From the NCBI GenBank assembly GCA_045613745.1, contig JAZLBP010000015.1, positions 1 through 38,060 on the forward strand: a DNA stretch of 38,060 bases, given 5' to 3'. The stretch is from UBA940 sp045613745 (GTDB taxonomy: Bacteria > Bacteroidota > Bacteroidia > Bacteroidales > Rikenellaceae). This document shows, in pieces, positions 25,411-34,020 of this stretch. The translations under genes and the position numbers were made by a program. Every line of letters starts with the position of its first letter. Position 1 is the stretch's first letter. The notes beneath the pieces were generated by a model. That model was not told where the DNA came from and ran no database searches. It saw nothing but the letters and a program-made list of their open reading frames with translations.

Positions 25411-26382
25411 ATGATGAACTCTACACAACTGCTTACCAAAATCAACGACTATCTGGGAGCACTTGATTATCCCGAAGAGCCCCAACTTTTGTATCGTCCC
25501 ATCGAATACACACTCGAAGCGGGAGGCAAACGTCTGCGCCCTGTGTTTGTGTTGATGAGCTACGGACTTTTTGCCGACGACTACTCGGTGGCAATGCCTT
25601 GCGCGGCGGCGGTGGAGGTTTTCCACAACTTCACACTGCTGCACGACGACATTATGGACAACGCACCTCTGCGTCGCGGACGTCCCACCGTATGGAACCG
25701 CTGGGGCGAGAACGTGGCTATTCTGTCGGGTGATGCGATGATTATCAGTTCGTATAGTCTGTTGGCCAAGGCGCCTTCGGCTCTGTTGCAACGCATTATG
25801 GGTTGTTTCAACCGTGTAGCAATGCAGGTTTGCGAGGGTCAGCAATACGATATGGACTTCGAGAGCCGCGACAAGGTGGAGCTTGACGAGTACATCAAAA
25901 TGATTGCACTGAAAACGTCGGTGCTGTTCGAGGGAGCAGTTGAGATTGGAGCAATCCTCGGAGGTGCCAACGCCCAAAACATAAACCTGTTGAAGGAGTT
26001 TGCCTTGGAGTTCGGCCTTGCGTTCCAATTGCAAGACGACCTGCTTGACAGCTATGGCGACAGCCGCTTGGGCAAGAGTGTTGGTGGCGACATCTTGGAG
26101 GGCAAGAAGACCTATCTGATGATTTCGGCGCTGAATGCTGCAACACCCGAGGAGCAAGCCGAACTGAGAGCCATCCCTCGCGATGAGTCGCTGAGTGCCG
26201 AGGAGAAGATTTCGCGCACGCTCGCCATCTTCGACCGCTACGACATTAAACACACCACAGAACAGGAGATTAACCGCCGCTTTGCCAAAGCCCTTGCAGC
26301 GCTGGCCGAAGTGGATGCCAAAGCCGAGGCACTTGCCGAGCTCAAAGCATTTGTCGAGGGACTTATGGGACGTGACAAATAA
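25411..26382 (+). CDS. Polyprenyl synthetase (trans-isoprenyl diphosphate synthase)
   Basis: 323 residues. Both Asp-rich motifs are intact: first DDIMD (Asp79-Asp83) in LLHDDIMDNAPLRRGRPT, second DDLLD (Asp209-Asp213) in FQLQDDLLDSYGD. Substrate-binding GGKRLRP and KTSVLFEGAVEIGA are present. It condenses isopentenyl diphosphate into farnesyl/geranylgeranyl or longer diphosphates for quinones or cell-wall carriers. The chain length is not determinable here; the bulky residues before the first motif suggest a short-chain (C15-C20) product. The first two codons are both ATG. It is the first gene of the operon. Confidence 0.93.
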   Translation: MMNSTQLLTKINDYLGALDYPEEPQLLYRPIEYTLEAGGKRLRPVFVLMSYGLFADDYSVAMPCAAAVEVFHNFTLLHDDIMDNAPLRRGRPTVWNRWGENVAILSGDAMIISSYSLLAKAPSALLQRIMGCFNRVAMQVCEGQQYDMDFESRDKVELDEYIKMIALKTSVLFEGAVEIGAILGGANAQNINLLKEFALEFGLAFQLQDDLLDSYGDSRLGKSVGGDILEGKKTYLMISALNAATPEEQAELRAIPRDESLSAEEKISRTLAIFDRYDIKHTTEQEINRRFAKALAALAEVDAKAEALAELKAFVEGLMGRDK

Positions 26383-26401
26383 TATAATCAAACAAGATAC
26401 A

Positions 26402-27643
26402 ATGCAACGAAGTGATATAGAGATTATGGCACCCGTGGGCTCCTACGAGAGTCTGCACGCCGCCATTGAGGCCGGAGCCGATTCGGTCTATTTTGGTGTG
26501 GCGGGATTGAATATGCGCGCCGCCTCGTCGGTGAATTTCACACTCGACGACTTGGCCGAAATCGTGTCAATCGCCCGCGCCGCAGGTGTCAAAACATATC
26601 TTACGGTCAATACCATCATCTATGACGACGAAATTCCCAAGCTCCACGCAGTGATTGACCGCGCGGCAGCCGAGGGTGTGACAGCGCTCATCGTGGCCGA
26701 CCAAGCCGCCATTGAGTACGCGCGCAGTCGCGGTTTGGAGGTGCACATCTCCACCCAGCTCAACGTGTCGAATGTCGAGACGCTGAAATTCTACTCGCGC
26801 TGGGCAGACGTGGTGGTTTTGGCTCGCGAATTGAGTATGGAACAGGTGGCATACATCCACTCGCAAATCATCGAACGCGACATCCGCGGCCCCAAAGGCG
26901 AGTTGGTTCAAATTGAGATGTTTGCACACGGTGCGTTGTGTATGGCCATTTCGGGTAAGTGTTACCTGAGCGTTCACGAAACGGGATGCTCGGCCAACCG
27001 AGGTGCCTGCCGCCAAATCTGCCGCCGCTCATACACTCTGCGCGACAAGGAGACGGGCGCCGAACTCGACGTGCAAGGTCAATACCTACTGTCGCCCAAG
27101 GATTTGTGTACCATCGGCTTTGTGGATAAGATGATTGCATCGGGCGTGCGAGTGCTCAAATTGGAGGGCCGCGCACGTGGTGCCGACTATGTTAAACGTG
27201 TTGTGGAGAGTTACGACCGCGCAGTGAAGGCTGTGTGCGACGGAACTTTCAGTCCCGAGCTGGCCGACCAGCTTACCGAGCGCCTGCGTACGGTGTTCAA
27301 CCGCGACTTCTGGGGCGGCTACTACACTGGACGCACCATCCCCGAACTGACTATGGCCTATGGCTCGTCATCGACCAAACGCAAGGTGTTTGTGGGCAAG
27401 GTGACCAACTACTTCAAAAGGATTGGAGTTGCCGAAGTGTGGGTCGAGGCATCGCCGCTTGAACAAGGCTCGGAGCTGCTGTTCTTCGGACGCACAACGG
27501 GGCTGCTGGAGTGTATGGCCGATGAGGTGTATGTTAATGAAGCACCCGCCGAGGTTGCACCGCAAGGAGTGTTCTGCTCGATTAAAACCCCGTCGGAGGT
27601 GCGCCGTGGCGACAAACTCTACAAACTGGTTGACGCAGAATGA
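26402..27643 (+). CDS. U32 family peptidase (collagenase-like / tRNA hydroxylation type)
   Basis: 413 residues from ATG 26402, 19 bases after the prenyl synthase stop. The frame is open further upstream, but that part overlaps the prenyl synthase and has no family resemblance. Signature: ELMAPVGS-like opening (EIMAPVGSYESLHAAIEAGA), DSVYFGVAGLNMRA, then the Cys cluster of U32 proteins (HGALCMAISGKCYLS, CSANRGACRQIC) for a metal or iron-sulfur site. Members are annotated as collagenases, but the bacterial TrhP/RlhA group acts in hydroxylating RNA. Which applies here is not clear. The stop overlaps the next start (ATGA). Confidence 0.92.
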   Translation: MQRSDIEIMAPVGSYESLHAAIEAGADSVYFGVAGLNMRAASSVNFTLDDLAEIVSIARAAGVKTYLTVNTIIYDDEIPKLHAVIDRAAAEGVTALIVADQAAIEYARSRGLEVHISTQLNVSNVETLKFYSRWADVVVLARELSMEQVAYIHSQIIERDIRGPKGELVQIEMFAHGALCMAISGKCYLSVHETGCSANRGACRQICRRSYTLRDKETGAELDVQGQYLLSPKDLCTIGFVDKMIASGVRVLKLEGRARGADYVKRVVESYDRAVKAVCDGTFSPELADQLTERLRTVFNRDFWGGYYTGRTIPELTMAYGSSSTKRKVFVGKVTNYFKRIGVAEVWVEASPLEQGSELLFFGRTTGLLECMADEVYVNEAPAEVAPQGVFCSIKTPSEVRRGDKLYKLVDAE

Positions 27644-28326
27644 GTTCACTCAGACAAATACTCGAATTCCTCGACCGCCTAAGGCTGAACAACAACCGCG
27701 AGTGGTTCAACGACCACAAGCAGGAGTATCTGGCCCATCAGGCGGCATTCAACGGCATTGTCGAAGGGTTGATTGCCGAATTGCAAAGAATCGACCCGTC
27801 GCTGGGCACGCTGTCGGTGCGCGACTGCATCTATCGCATCTATCGCGACACCCGATTCTCGCCCGACAAGACGCCTTATAAGACACATATCAGCGCCTAT
27901 ATCTGTCCGCGCGGACGCAAATCGGGTTATGCGGGTTACTACCTGCACATCGAGCCCGTAGGTGACGGATTGATTGGTCGCAGCATCCTTGCATCGGGTG
28001 CGCACTGCCCCGAGCCCAAGCCTCTGCAAAGTATGCGTGAGGAGATTCTGGACAACGGCGCGGAGTTTCAGCGCTGCCTCAATCAGGCCGAGGGTTGGAC
28101 ATTGGACTCTGAGCGAGCACTCAAACGCATACCCAAAGGTTTCCCGTCGGACTCCCCGTGGGCAGAGTATTTTAAACAGAAGGATTATATTCTGGTGAGG
28201 GATTTGGGAGATGAGGTTTTGGATGCCGACAATCCCGTAGCTGTGCTGACCGAGCTGTTTGCCCCCACTGTCGATATGAACCGCCTGCTCAACCGCGCAA
28301 TCGAGTACGCCTACACCGAGATGTAA
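27640..28326 (+). CDS. DUF2461 (TIGR02453) family protein
   Basis: 228 residues. Typical pattern: an opening with LEFLDRLRLNNNREWFNDHK, then RIYRDTRFSPDKTPYKTHIS, and a middle part GYYLHIEPVG. The family has no known biochemical role and is widespread in bacteria. It is the third gene of the prenyl synthase operon, with a four-base overlap to the U32 gene and a strong terminator after it. Confidence 0.92.
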   Translation: MSSLRQILEFLDRLRLNNNREWFNDHKQEYLAHQAAFNGIVEGLIAELQRIDPSLGTLSVRDCIYRIYRDTRFSPDKTPYKTHISAYICPRGRKSGYAGYYLHIEPVGDGLIGRSILASGAHCPEPKPLQSMREEILDNGAEFQRCLNQAEGWTLDSERALKRIPKGFPSDSPWAEYFKQKDYILVRDLGDEVLDADNPVAVLTELFAPTVDMNRLLNRAIEYAYTEM

Positions 28327-28365
28327 ACCCACACCAAAGATTACCCACACCAAATATTACACACC

Positions 28366-28397
28366 AAAAGCCTGTCTTTGCCAAGACAGGCTTTTTT
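28366..28397 (+). terminator. Terminator of the prenyl synthase-U32-DUF2461 operon
   Basis: Perfect 13-bp stem AAAAGCCTGTCTT / AAGACAGGCTTTT, four-base loop, T-run. Confidence 0.9.
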
Positions 28398-28467
28398 GTA
28401 TCCACCCCACCCGACGACACCCAAGACACAATGACACCCGACAGACATAAGAGCCGGACAGACGGAC

Positions 28468-28506
28468 ACAAAAAAAAGTAGAGTTTGCCAATCGGCAAAC
28501 TCTACT
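28468..28506 (-). terminator. Terminator of the BACON lipoprotein gene
   Basis: Perfect 13-bp stem AGTAGAGTTTGCC / GGCAAACTCTACT with a four-base loop and eight T on the minus strand. Between it and the stop codon lies a second hairpin (28513-28520 with 28538-28545, with an inner 4-bp stem). Confidence 0.9.
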
Positions 28507-28573
28507 GTGTTAAGATCGGGCTATTCGAGCGAAGTCACCCGATCTATATGGGTGTTATTGTGTGAGAATAGGA

Positions 28574-31420
28574 TTACTCCTCGTCCATTACAATAACGGG
28601 TTTGATACAACGAACGGGGTGACCGTTACCCATCCACTCTGCCCACGACACTGCGCTGTTGCGGTAGAAAGTACCGTCCATCCACATCGACATCGACATA
28701 GTTTGGTGTTTGGTCCAAGTAGCGCCCTCCAAAGTGATGTTTTGGGGTTGGTTACAGTGGTAACGAGCTACACGGCCAGTACGTTGCGAACCGGGGTTGT
28801 AACCCATACGCCATCCAGCTGCGGGAACGAACATAGGATTGGTACCTGCATCGGTGATGGGTTGGATGTTACGACCCTCGTCGATACCATCAGCGTGAGG
28901 AGTGAACGCGCCAGTAGGACAGTTAGCAGCGGTTACGCAAGTACCATCACCACCGTCGGTACGGTTCGATTGGCCGGTAAATACGTTGAAACCACCTTTC
29001 CAGTTACCGGTACGATCGAATTTGATCATTTCGCTATTATTCCATTTACCCTCTTCGGTGTGAGCCCAAGGCCAGAAGATAGCGTCGGGAGCGAAACCGT
29101 TAGTCAAGTAGTCGTCAGCGATCTCTTTAACGTTCAGTTTCCAAGGAGCGTACGAAGCATACCAAGTACCGATGTTGTCGCTGTGCGAAGTTACGATACC
29201 CCAGTGGTCACCGCAAGGAACTTGCCATCCGGGAGGACAGGGGTCGTGGAGCGATTTGCTACCCTCGCTGCTGCTGCTGCTCGAGTAGTTACCCCACAGG
29301 TAACCCCACCAGTACGACGAGTTGCTGTTCTCATCACAACCATCAGTGTAATTGGTAGGCAGGTTCGAGTAGATACAGTTATCACCATAGGTACCAACCG
29401 ATTTCAGGTAGATAGTGGGGTGAGCGATAGCCCAGTCAATGTTCTCGTTGATAGTCTCGTAGGGAGGAGTTACGTTGTACATCGAAGCCTCGGTGCTAAC
29501 TGCGGGAGTCAGATCCTCGGGAAGGTCGATGTCTTGGTCGTGGTAGTACATAATCATGTTAGCACCACCTGCGTCAGCCTCCAGGTTGGGATAACCACCG
29601 GGGAACGGGTCTTTACGGCCCCAGTTGTACATGTAACCCATCGAAGCTTGCAGCTCATCCAGAGTACAGTTACCGTTGTTACCACTGTGAGTAGCACCAA
29701 GGTTCAGACCCATGAATACGCTGGGTTTAGCATAACCGGTAGTGTGGGTACCAGCCTCAGCATCATAGCTATCGGGAGTTTGACCTACGGGGAAGGTGTT
29801 CTCCGCAGCGTTGATATCGAAGGGTGTAGCCCAGATGTGCCAGCTCCAAAGGATGTTACCTTTCTTATCTTTGATAGCGATAGCAGCGTTACCAACCTCG
29901 AAAGGCTCAGGCATAGTGAAGTAAACATAATCACCGCTGATAGCAACGTCGGTCAACAGACCGGTCTCAACTTGAGTTTGAGCATCAACCTCCGATTTGG
30001 TCGACCACAGCAGAGTAGCTTTTGCGATGTCAGCAGCGTCGATCTCCATCGAACCACCGGGCAAGTAAGCGATATCCAGGTCATAACCGTCAGCGTCGAA
30101 GAAGCCAGCGCCGTTACCTTTAACAGTAGCGGGGAATTTGTAAGTACCAGCCTCGTAGATAGCGTAGCAGTTTGCAGTCTCAACATCACCGTCAGCGTTT
30201 ACAGCCAGGTTTTTAGCAAATTGGTTTTGTTTAACCAGAACCTCGATCGAAGCGTCCTCAGCACCCTCCAACGAACCGGTCAGAACTACGGTAGCCTCAC
30301 GGGGCGAACCGGTGTTCTCAGCAACGCTCAGAGTAACAACTTTAGCGTCGGCGTCATACAGACCGCTGATCCAGCTGCCACCATCAACTACGATGTTGGT
30401 AGCGTTGGTTTTAACTGCGAGCTCAACCTCAGCAGCCTCGTTACCAACCGATACGGGAGTAACAACATCCAGCAGCTCGATGTAAACACCAGCACCACGT
30501 TGAGTTACAACGATGCTTTGGCTAGCCTCACCGCAAGTGAAAGTCAGGGTTGCAGTACGGTTAGCGGTAGTTGCGTTGTCCTCGAAGATGATGATAGCCT
30601 CGTCGTCGTTAGCGGTGAACTCACCCGAACCGAAGTCAACCCACTCAGCGTCGCCAGCCGAGATAGTCCAGTCAGCGTTAGCAGCAACGCTTACAGTCAG
30701 CTCAGCCTCAGTTGCCATAACGGTAACAGCACCATCAACGATGCCCTCACCCTCAACCTCAATCGAGTAAACTTGAGCCTCTTGTTTAACAACGATGTTC
30801 TTTGCAAGGTTAGCAAAGCCAGCCTCGGTAGGAGTTACTTTAACAACAGTCTCACGAGCCTCGAATACGGGCGAGTACTCTGCAGTCAGAACGATGCTGG
30901 TCTCGGTAGTCTCGATGGTCAACCAATCAGCCTCGGTGGTTGCAGCCCAATCAACGTTAGAGTTAACGGTGATGGTTTTGGGAGTCTCCTCGTTACCCTC
31001 GGCAGCGATTACGATGGGGTTAGCCTCGTAGTCAGCGTCCAGAACAAGGTTTGCAGCAAAGCCCAATTGGCTAACAGCGATAGTAGCCTCAACGTTCTCT
31101 GCGTTTTTCAGAACAACCGAACCGGTGCGAGCATCAGCATTGTTGTTCTTCTCAGCCTCGATAGTAAGGCGAGTAGCGTTAAGTTTTTTGGCAACGATCC
31201 ACTCGTCAGCAGATACGATGCTGTAGTCGGAAGTCGAATTTACGCTTACCGATACAGTTTTGTTGTTAGCAGTAGATTTACCATCTGCGTTCAAGCTAAC
31301 CTCAGTGGGGTTAGTTGTCAGCGAACCTTTAGGTTGTTCCTCAGGTTGCTCGCACGATGCAAACATAGTTGCAACGATGGTAACCATACTCAACACTTTT
31401 GCCCAAAATTTAGTGCGCAT
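28574..31420 (-). CDS. Multi-BACON domain surface lipoprotein with FISUMP-like C-terminal domain
   Basis: 948 residues. Lipobox FASC (Cys23) follows an N-terminal hydrophobic stretch. Four consecutive BACON-like beta domains occupy about residues 32-400, each closing with a motif such as ATIAVSQLG, NIVVKQEA, SIVVTQRG or EVLVKQNQ. The remaining 540 residues contain ANCYAIYEAGTYKFPATVKG and, later, SLHDPCPPGWQVPCGDHWG and MGYMYNWGRKDPFPGG. These are the hallmarks of Fibrobacter-succinogenes-major-paralogous (FISUMP) type domains common on Bacteroidales cell surfaces. BACON domains are thought to bind carbohydrate or mucin. Codon choice is strikingly restricted, suggesting high expression. It is divergent from the GH89 hexosaminidase gene. 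Confidence 0.88.
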   Translation of the reverse strand: MRTKFWAKVLSMVTIVATMFASCEQPEEQPKGSLTTNPTEVSLNADGKSTANNKTVSVSVNSTSDYSIVSADEWIVAKKLNATRLTIEAEKNNNADARTGSVVLKNAENVEATIAVSQLGFAANLVLDADYEANPIVIAAEGNEETPKTITVNSNVDWAATTEADWLTIETTETSIVLTAEYSPVFEARETVVKVTPTEAGFANLAKNIVVKQEAQVYSIEVEGEGIVDGAVTVMATEAELTVSVAANADWTISAGDAEWVDFGSGEFTANDDEAIIIFEDNATTANRTATLTFTCGEASQSIVVTQRGAGVYIELLDVVTPVSVGNEAAEVELAVKTNATNIVVDGGSWISGLYDADAKVVTLSVAENTGSPREATVVLTGSLEGAEDASIEVLVKQNQFAKNLAVNADGDVETANCYAIYEAGTYKFPATVKGNGAGFFDADGYDLDIAYLPGGSMEIDAADIAKATLLWSTKSEVDAQTQVETGLLTDVAISGDYVYFTMPEPFEVGNAAIAIKDKKGNILWSWHIWATPFDINAAENTFPVGQTPDSYDAEAGTHTTGYAKPSVFMGLNLGATHSGNNGNCTLDELQASMGYMYNWGRKDPFPGGYPNLEADAGGANMIMYYHDQDIDLPEDLTPAVSTEASMYNVTPPYETINENIDWAIAHPTIYLKSVGTYGDNCIYSNLPTNYTDGCDENSNSSYWWGYLWGNYSSSSSSEGSKSLHDPCPPGWQVPCGDHWGIVTSHSDNIGTWYASYAPWKLNVKEIADDYLTNGFAPDAIFWPWAHTEEGKWNNSEMIKFDRTGNWKGGFNVFTGQSNRTDGGDGTCVTAANCPTGAFTPHADGIDEGRNIQPITDAGTNPMFVPAAGWRMGYNPGSQRTGRVARYHCNQPQNITLEGATWTKHQTMSMSMWMDGTFYRNSAVSWAEWMGNGHPVRCIKPVIVMDEE

Positions 31421-31556
31421 AATGTAAAGATTTAGTTAATAATGAATAAAAAGTTAATTAGTGTTTCAATAAATATTAGCGGATTAGCACCGCAAAACGC
31501 TCACCAACAAAGGGTTACCCCCCACATCGGCAAGTCGTACGGTCTTTTTCCAAATA

Positions 31557-31589
31557 CAAAGATAAACTATTTTTTTTGTTATTCGCAAC
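31557..31589 (-). promoter_or_regulatory. Promoter of the BACON lipoprotein gene
   Basis: TATCTTTG (31564-31557) on the minus strand with GTTG about 21 bases upstream. It leaves a leader of about 130 bases before the start codon. Confidence 0.6.
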
Positions 31590-31686
31590 ATTTCGCATCT
31601 TTTTGTTTGCTATTTTTCGTTATATGGTGTGGGTTGGTTACACTTTCAAACAGCAGGCTTCGAAACCGAAAAACTGCCGACGGGAA

Positions 31687-31717
31687 TTGATAAATATAAT
31701 ATAAATATGTACCTTTG
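31687..31717 (+). promoter_or_regulatory. Promoter of the alpha-N-acetylglucosaminidase gene
   Basis: TACCTTTG (31710-31717) with TTG (31687-31689) 20 bases upstream. The start codon lies 39 bases downstream. Confidence 0.6.
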
Positions 31718-31756
31718 TAGGAAGAGCACACTAAAAACACAGATATTCTTAATCCT

Positions 31757-33946
31757 ATGAAAAAACTTTTTGCAGCACTTCTGGCAATGGTTGTGGCGCT
31801 GCCCACCATCGCCAACGCAAAGGTTGCTCCCGCAAGAGCACTGATTGAACGTATCGCTCCGCAACACGCCGCAAGTTTCGCCTTCGAGACTCTTGACGCA
31901 AGCGGAAACGACCGTTTTGAACTCTCGACAAAAAACGGCAAGGTGACCATCGCAGGTAACAATGTGAACAGCATTGCCGTGGGTATCAACTACTATCTCA
32001 AATACTATTGCAACACCGACGTGTCGTGGTATGCAAACGATGCAGTTGTAATGCCCGAAACCCTGCCCGCAGTCGAAGGTAAAATCTCGATTGACGCGCG
32101 TTGCGAGAACCGTTTCTTCTTGAACTACTGCACCTTTGGCTACACAATGCCTTGGTGGGAGTGGCGCGACTGGGAGCGTCTTATCGACTGGATGGCGCTC
32201 AATGGTGTGACCCTTCCGCTGGCAATCACAGGTCAAGAGGCCATTTGGTACAACGTGTGGACTTCGCTCGGAATGACCGACGAGCAAGTGCGCGGCTACT
32301 TCACAGGCCCTGCACACCTGCCCTGGCATCGTATGTCGAACATCGACGAGTGGCAAGGTCCCCTGCCCCAATCGTGGCTCAAAGGACAAGCCGAGTTGCA
32401 AAAACAAATCGTGGCTCGTGAGCGCGAGCTCGGTATGAGTCCCGTATTGCCCGCATTTGCAGGTCACGTTCCCGAGGCACTCAAAGAACTCTACCCCAAA
32501 GCCAAAATCTCGCAACTGCACCAATGGGGCGGCTTCACCAAGGATTACGCCTGCTTCTTCCTCGACCCGATGGATCCTCTGTTCACCAAAATCCAAAAAC
32601 TCTACTTGGAGGAGCAAACCGCAATGTATGGCACCGACCACATCTACGGCATCGACATCTTCAACGAGTTGGTTCCTCCCTCGTGGGAACCTGACTATCT
32701 GGCAGGCGTAGGCAAACGCGTTTACAGTTCGCTCAAAGCCGTTGACAAAAAGGCCACTTGGCTGCAAATGGGTTGGTTGTTCTACTTTATGCGCGGCAAC
32801 TGGACCAACGAGCGCATTGAGGCCTATCTTACCGCAACTCCCCTCGACAAACAAATTATGCTCGACTACTGGGCCGAGTTTATGGAGGTATGGCAACTCA
32901 CCGAGAGTTTCTTTGGCACTCCCTTCGTGTGGTGCTACCTCGGCAACTTCGGTGGCAACACCTACCTCAATGGCGAAATCGACAAAGTAAACGAGCGTGT
33001 GGAGAATTCGTTCGCCAAAGCTGGTAAAAACTTTGTGGGACTCGGCTCGACCCTCGAAGGTTTCGACCTCAATCCCTTTATGTATGAGTACATCTTCGAG
33101 AAGGCGTGGAACTACGACACCCACAAGAACGTGGACAAATGGACCGACGCACTGGCTGCACGTCGCACCGGCGCCGACACCCCCGAGGCTCGCAAGGCTT
33201 GGCAAATTCTTATCGACAGCGTCTATATGAACCCCAACTTCGGCCACAACAGCCCCCACATCATCAACCGTCCTCGTGAGCTGGGTTCGTTCAAGTGGAA
33301 TCCCGCAACCCTCAAAGACAACAGAATTCTGTTGGAGGCTATCGACCTGCTGATTGCAACAGGCAGCACCACTCCCGCCAACAGCTTCGACGTTGTGAAT
33401 ATGACTCGCGAGTTTATGAACAACACTTTTGCGGCTCTGTACAACGACTTCGAGGAGGCTTGCAAGGCCAAAGACGTGGCTGCGATGACTGCCGCCGAGG
33501 CTCGTTGTAAGGAGTTGATTGCTGACATCGACGTTCTGCTCCAAACAAGTTCGTCGTTCCTGCTGGGTAAATGGATTGCTGACGCACGCGCAATGGGCGT
33601 TGATGAGGCCGAGAAGGATTACTTCGAGCAAAATGCACGCTGTCTGCTCACAACTTGGGGCGACAAGGATATGGGTCTGAACGACTACGCAGCTCGTACC
33701 TGGGCAGGCCTGATGGGCTCGTTCTATGGCGAGCGCTGGAATATGTTCTTTGCCGATGTCAAACGCGCGCTTGTTCAAGACAAAGAGTTCGACAAGGCGG
33801 CATTCGAAGAGTACCGCAAGGCTGTGACCTCGTTCGAGAAGAAGTGGTGGGAACAACAAATCGGCGAGTTCAATGCCGAGCCCGTTGGCGACCCCATCGA
33901 GACTTCGAAAGCTATGCTCGCAAAATGGCGCAGCATATCGGAGTAG
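31757..33946 (+). CDS. Alpha-N-acetylglucosaminidase (GH89, NAGLU family)
   Basis: 729 residues. A classical signal peptide (MKKLFAALLAMVVALPTIANA) precedes a small N-terminal domain with VGINYYLKYYCN. The catalytic barrel starts with NYCTFGYTMPWWEWRDWERLID and GVTLPLAITGQEAIW. The acidic catalytic candidates are Glu in IDIFNELVPPSWEPDY and Glu in GLGSTLEGFDLNPFMYEY. It lacks lipidation and extra carbohydrate-binding domains. The family removes terminal alpha-linked GlcNAc, as in heparan sulfate and gastric or intestinal mucin. Divergent promoter region with the BACON surface protein. The protein looks complete. Confidence 0.96.
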   Translation: MKKLFAALLAMVVALPTIANAKVAPARALIERIAPQHAASFAFETLDASGNDRFELSTKNGKVTIAGNNVNSIAVGINYYLKYYCNTDVSWYANDAVVMPETLPAVEGKISIDARCENRFFLNYCTFGYTMPWWEWRDWERLIDWMALNGVTLPLAITGQEAIWYNVWTSLGMTDEQVRGYFTGPAHLPWHRMSNIDEWQGPLPQSWLKGQAELQKQIVARERELGMSPVLPAFAGHVPEALKELYPKAKISQLHQWGGFTKDYACFFLDPMDPLFTKIQKLYLEEQTAMYGTDHIYGIDIFNELVPPSWEPDYLAGVGKRVYSSLKAVDKKATWLQMGWLFYFMRGNWTNERIEAYLTATPLDKQIMLDYWAEFMEVWQLTESFFGTPFVWCYLGNFGGNTYLNGEIDKVNERVENSFAKAGKNFVGLGSTLEGFDLNPFMYEYIFEKAWNYDTHKNVDKWTDALAARRTGADTPEARKAWQILIDSVYMNPNFGHNSPHIINRPRELGSFKWNPATLKDNRILLEAIDLLIATGSTTPANSFDVVNMTREFMNNTFAALYNDFEEACKAKDVAAMTAAEARCKELIADIDVLLQTSSSFLLGKWIADARAMGVDEAEKDYFEQNARCLLTTWGDKDMGLNDYAARTWAGLMGSFYGERWNMFFADVKRALVQDKEFDKAAFEEYRKAVTSFEKKWWEQQIGEFNAEPVGDPIETSKAMLAKWRSISE

Positions 33947-33964
33947 GTTCCATACATTAAAACG

Positions 33965-34007
33965 AAATCGCCCGCCTAAAAAATGTTAGACGGGCGATTT
34001 GTTTGAG
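33965..34007. terminator. Bidirectional terminator between GH89 gene and metK
   Basis: A 15-pair stem with one mismatch (33965-33979 with 33986-34000), six-base loop, T-rich on both sides. It can end both convergent transcripts. Confidence 0.75.
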
Positions 34008-34020
34008 TATAAGTGTCGGA

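Noticed and set aside
28562..31435. An open plus-strand frame of 957 codons opposite the BACON lipoprotein gene
   Set aside because: It exists because the real gene avoids TTA, CTA and TCA codons, whose complements are stops. The antisense protein is low in complexity, lacks any family motif and has no promoter or terminator of its own, while the minus strand has clear domains.
31646..33859. An open minus-strand frame of 737 codons opposite the GH89 gene
   Set aside because: Same codon-bias artefact; the plus-strand gene has a signal peptide and GH89 motifs.
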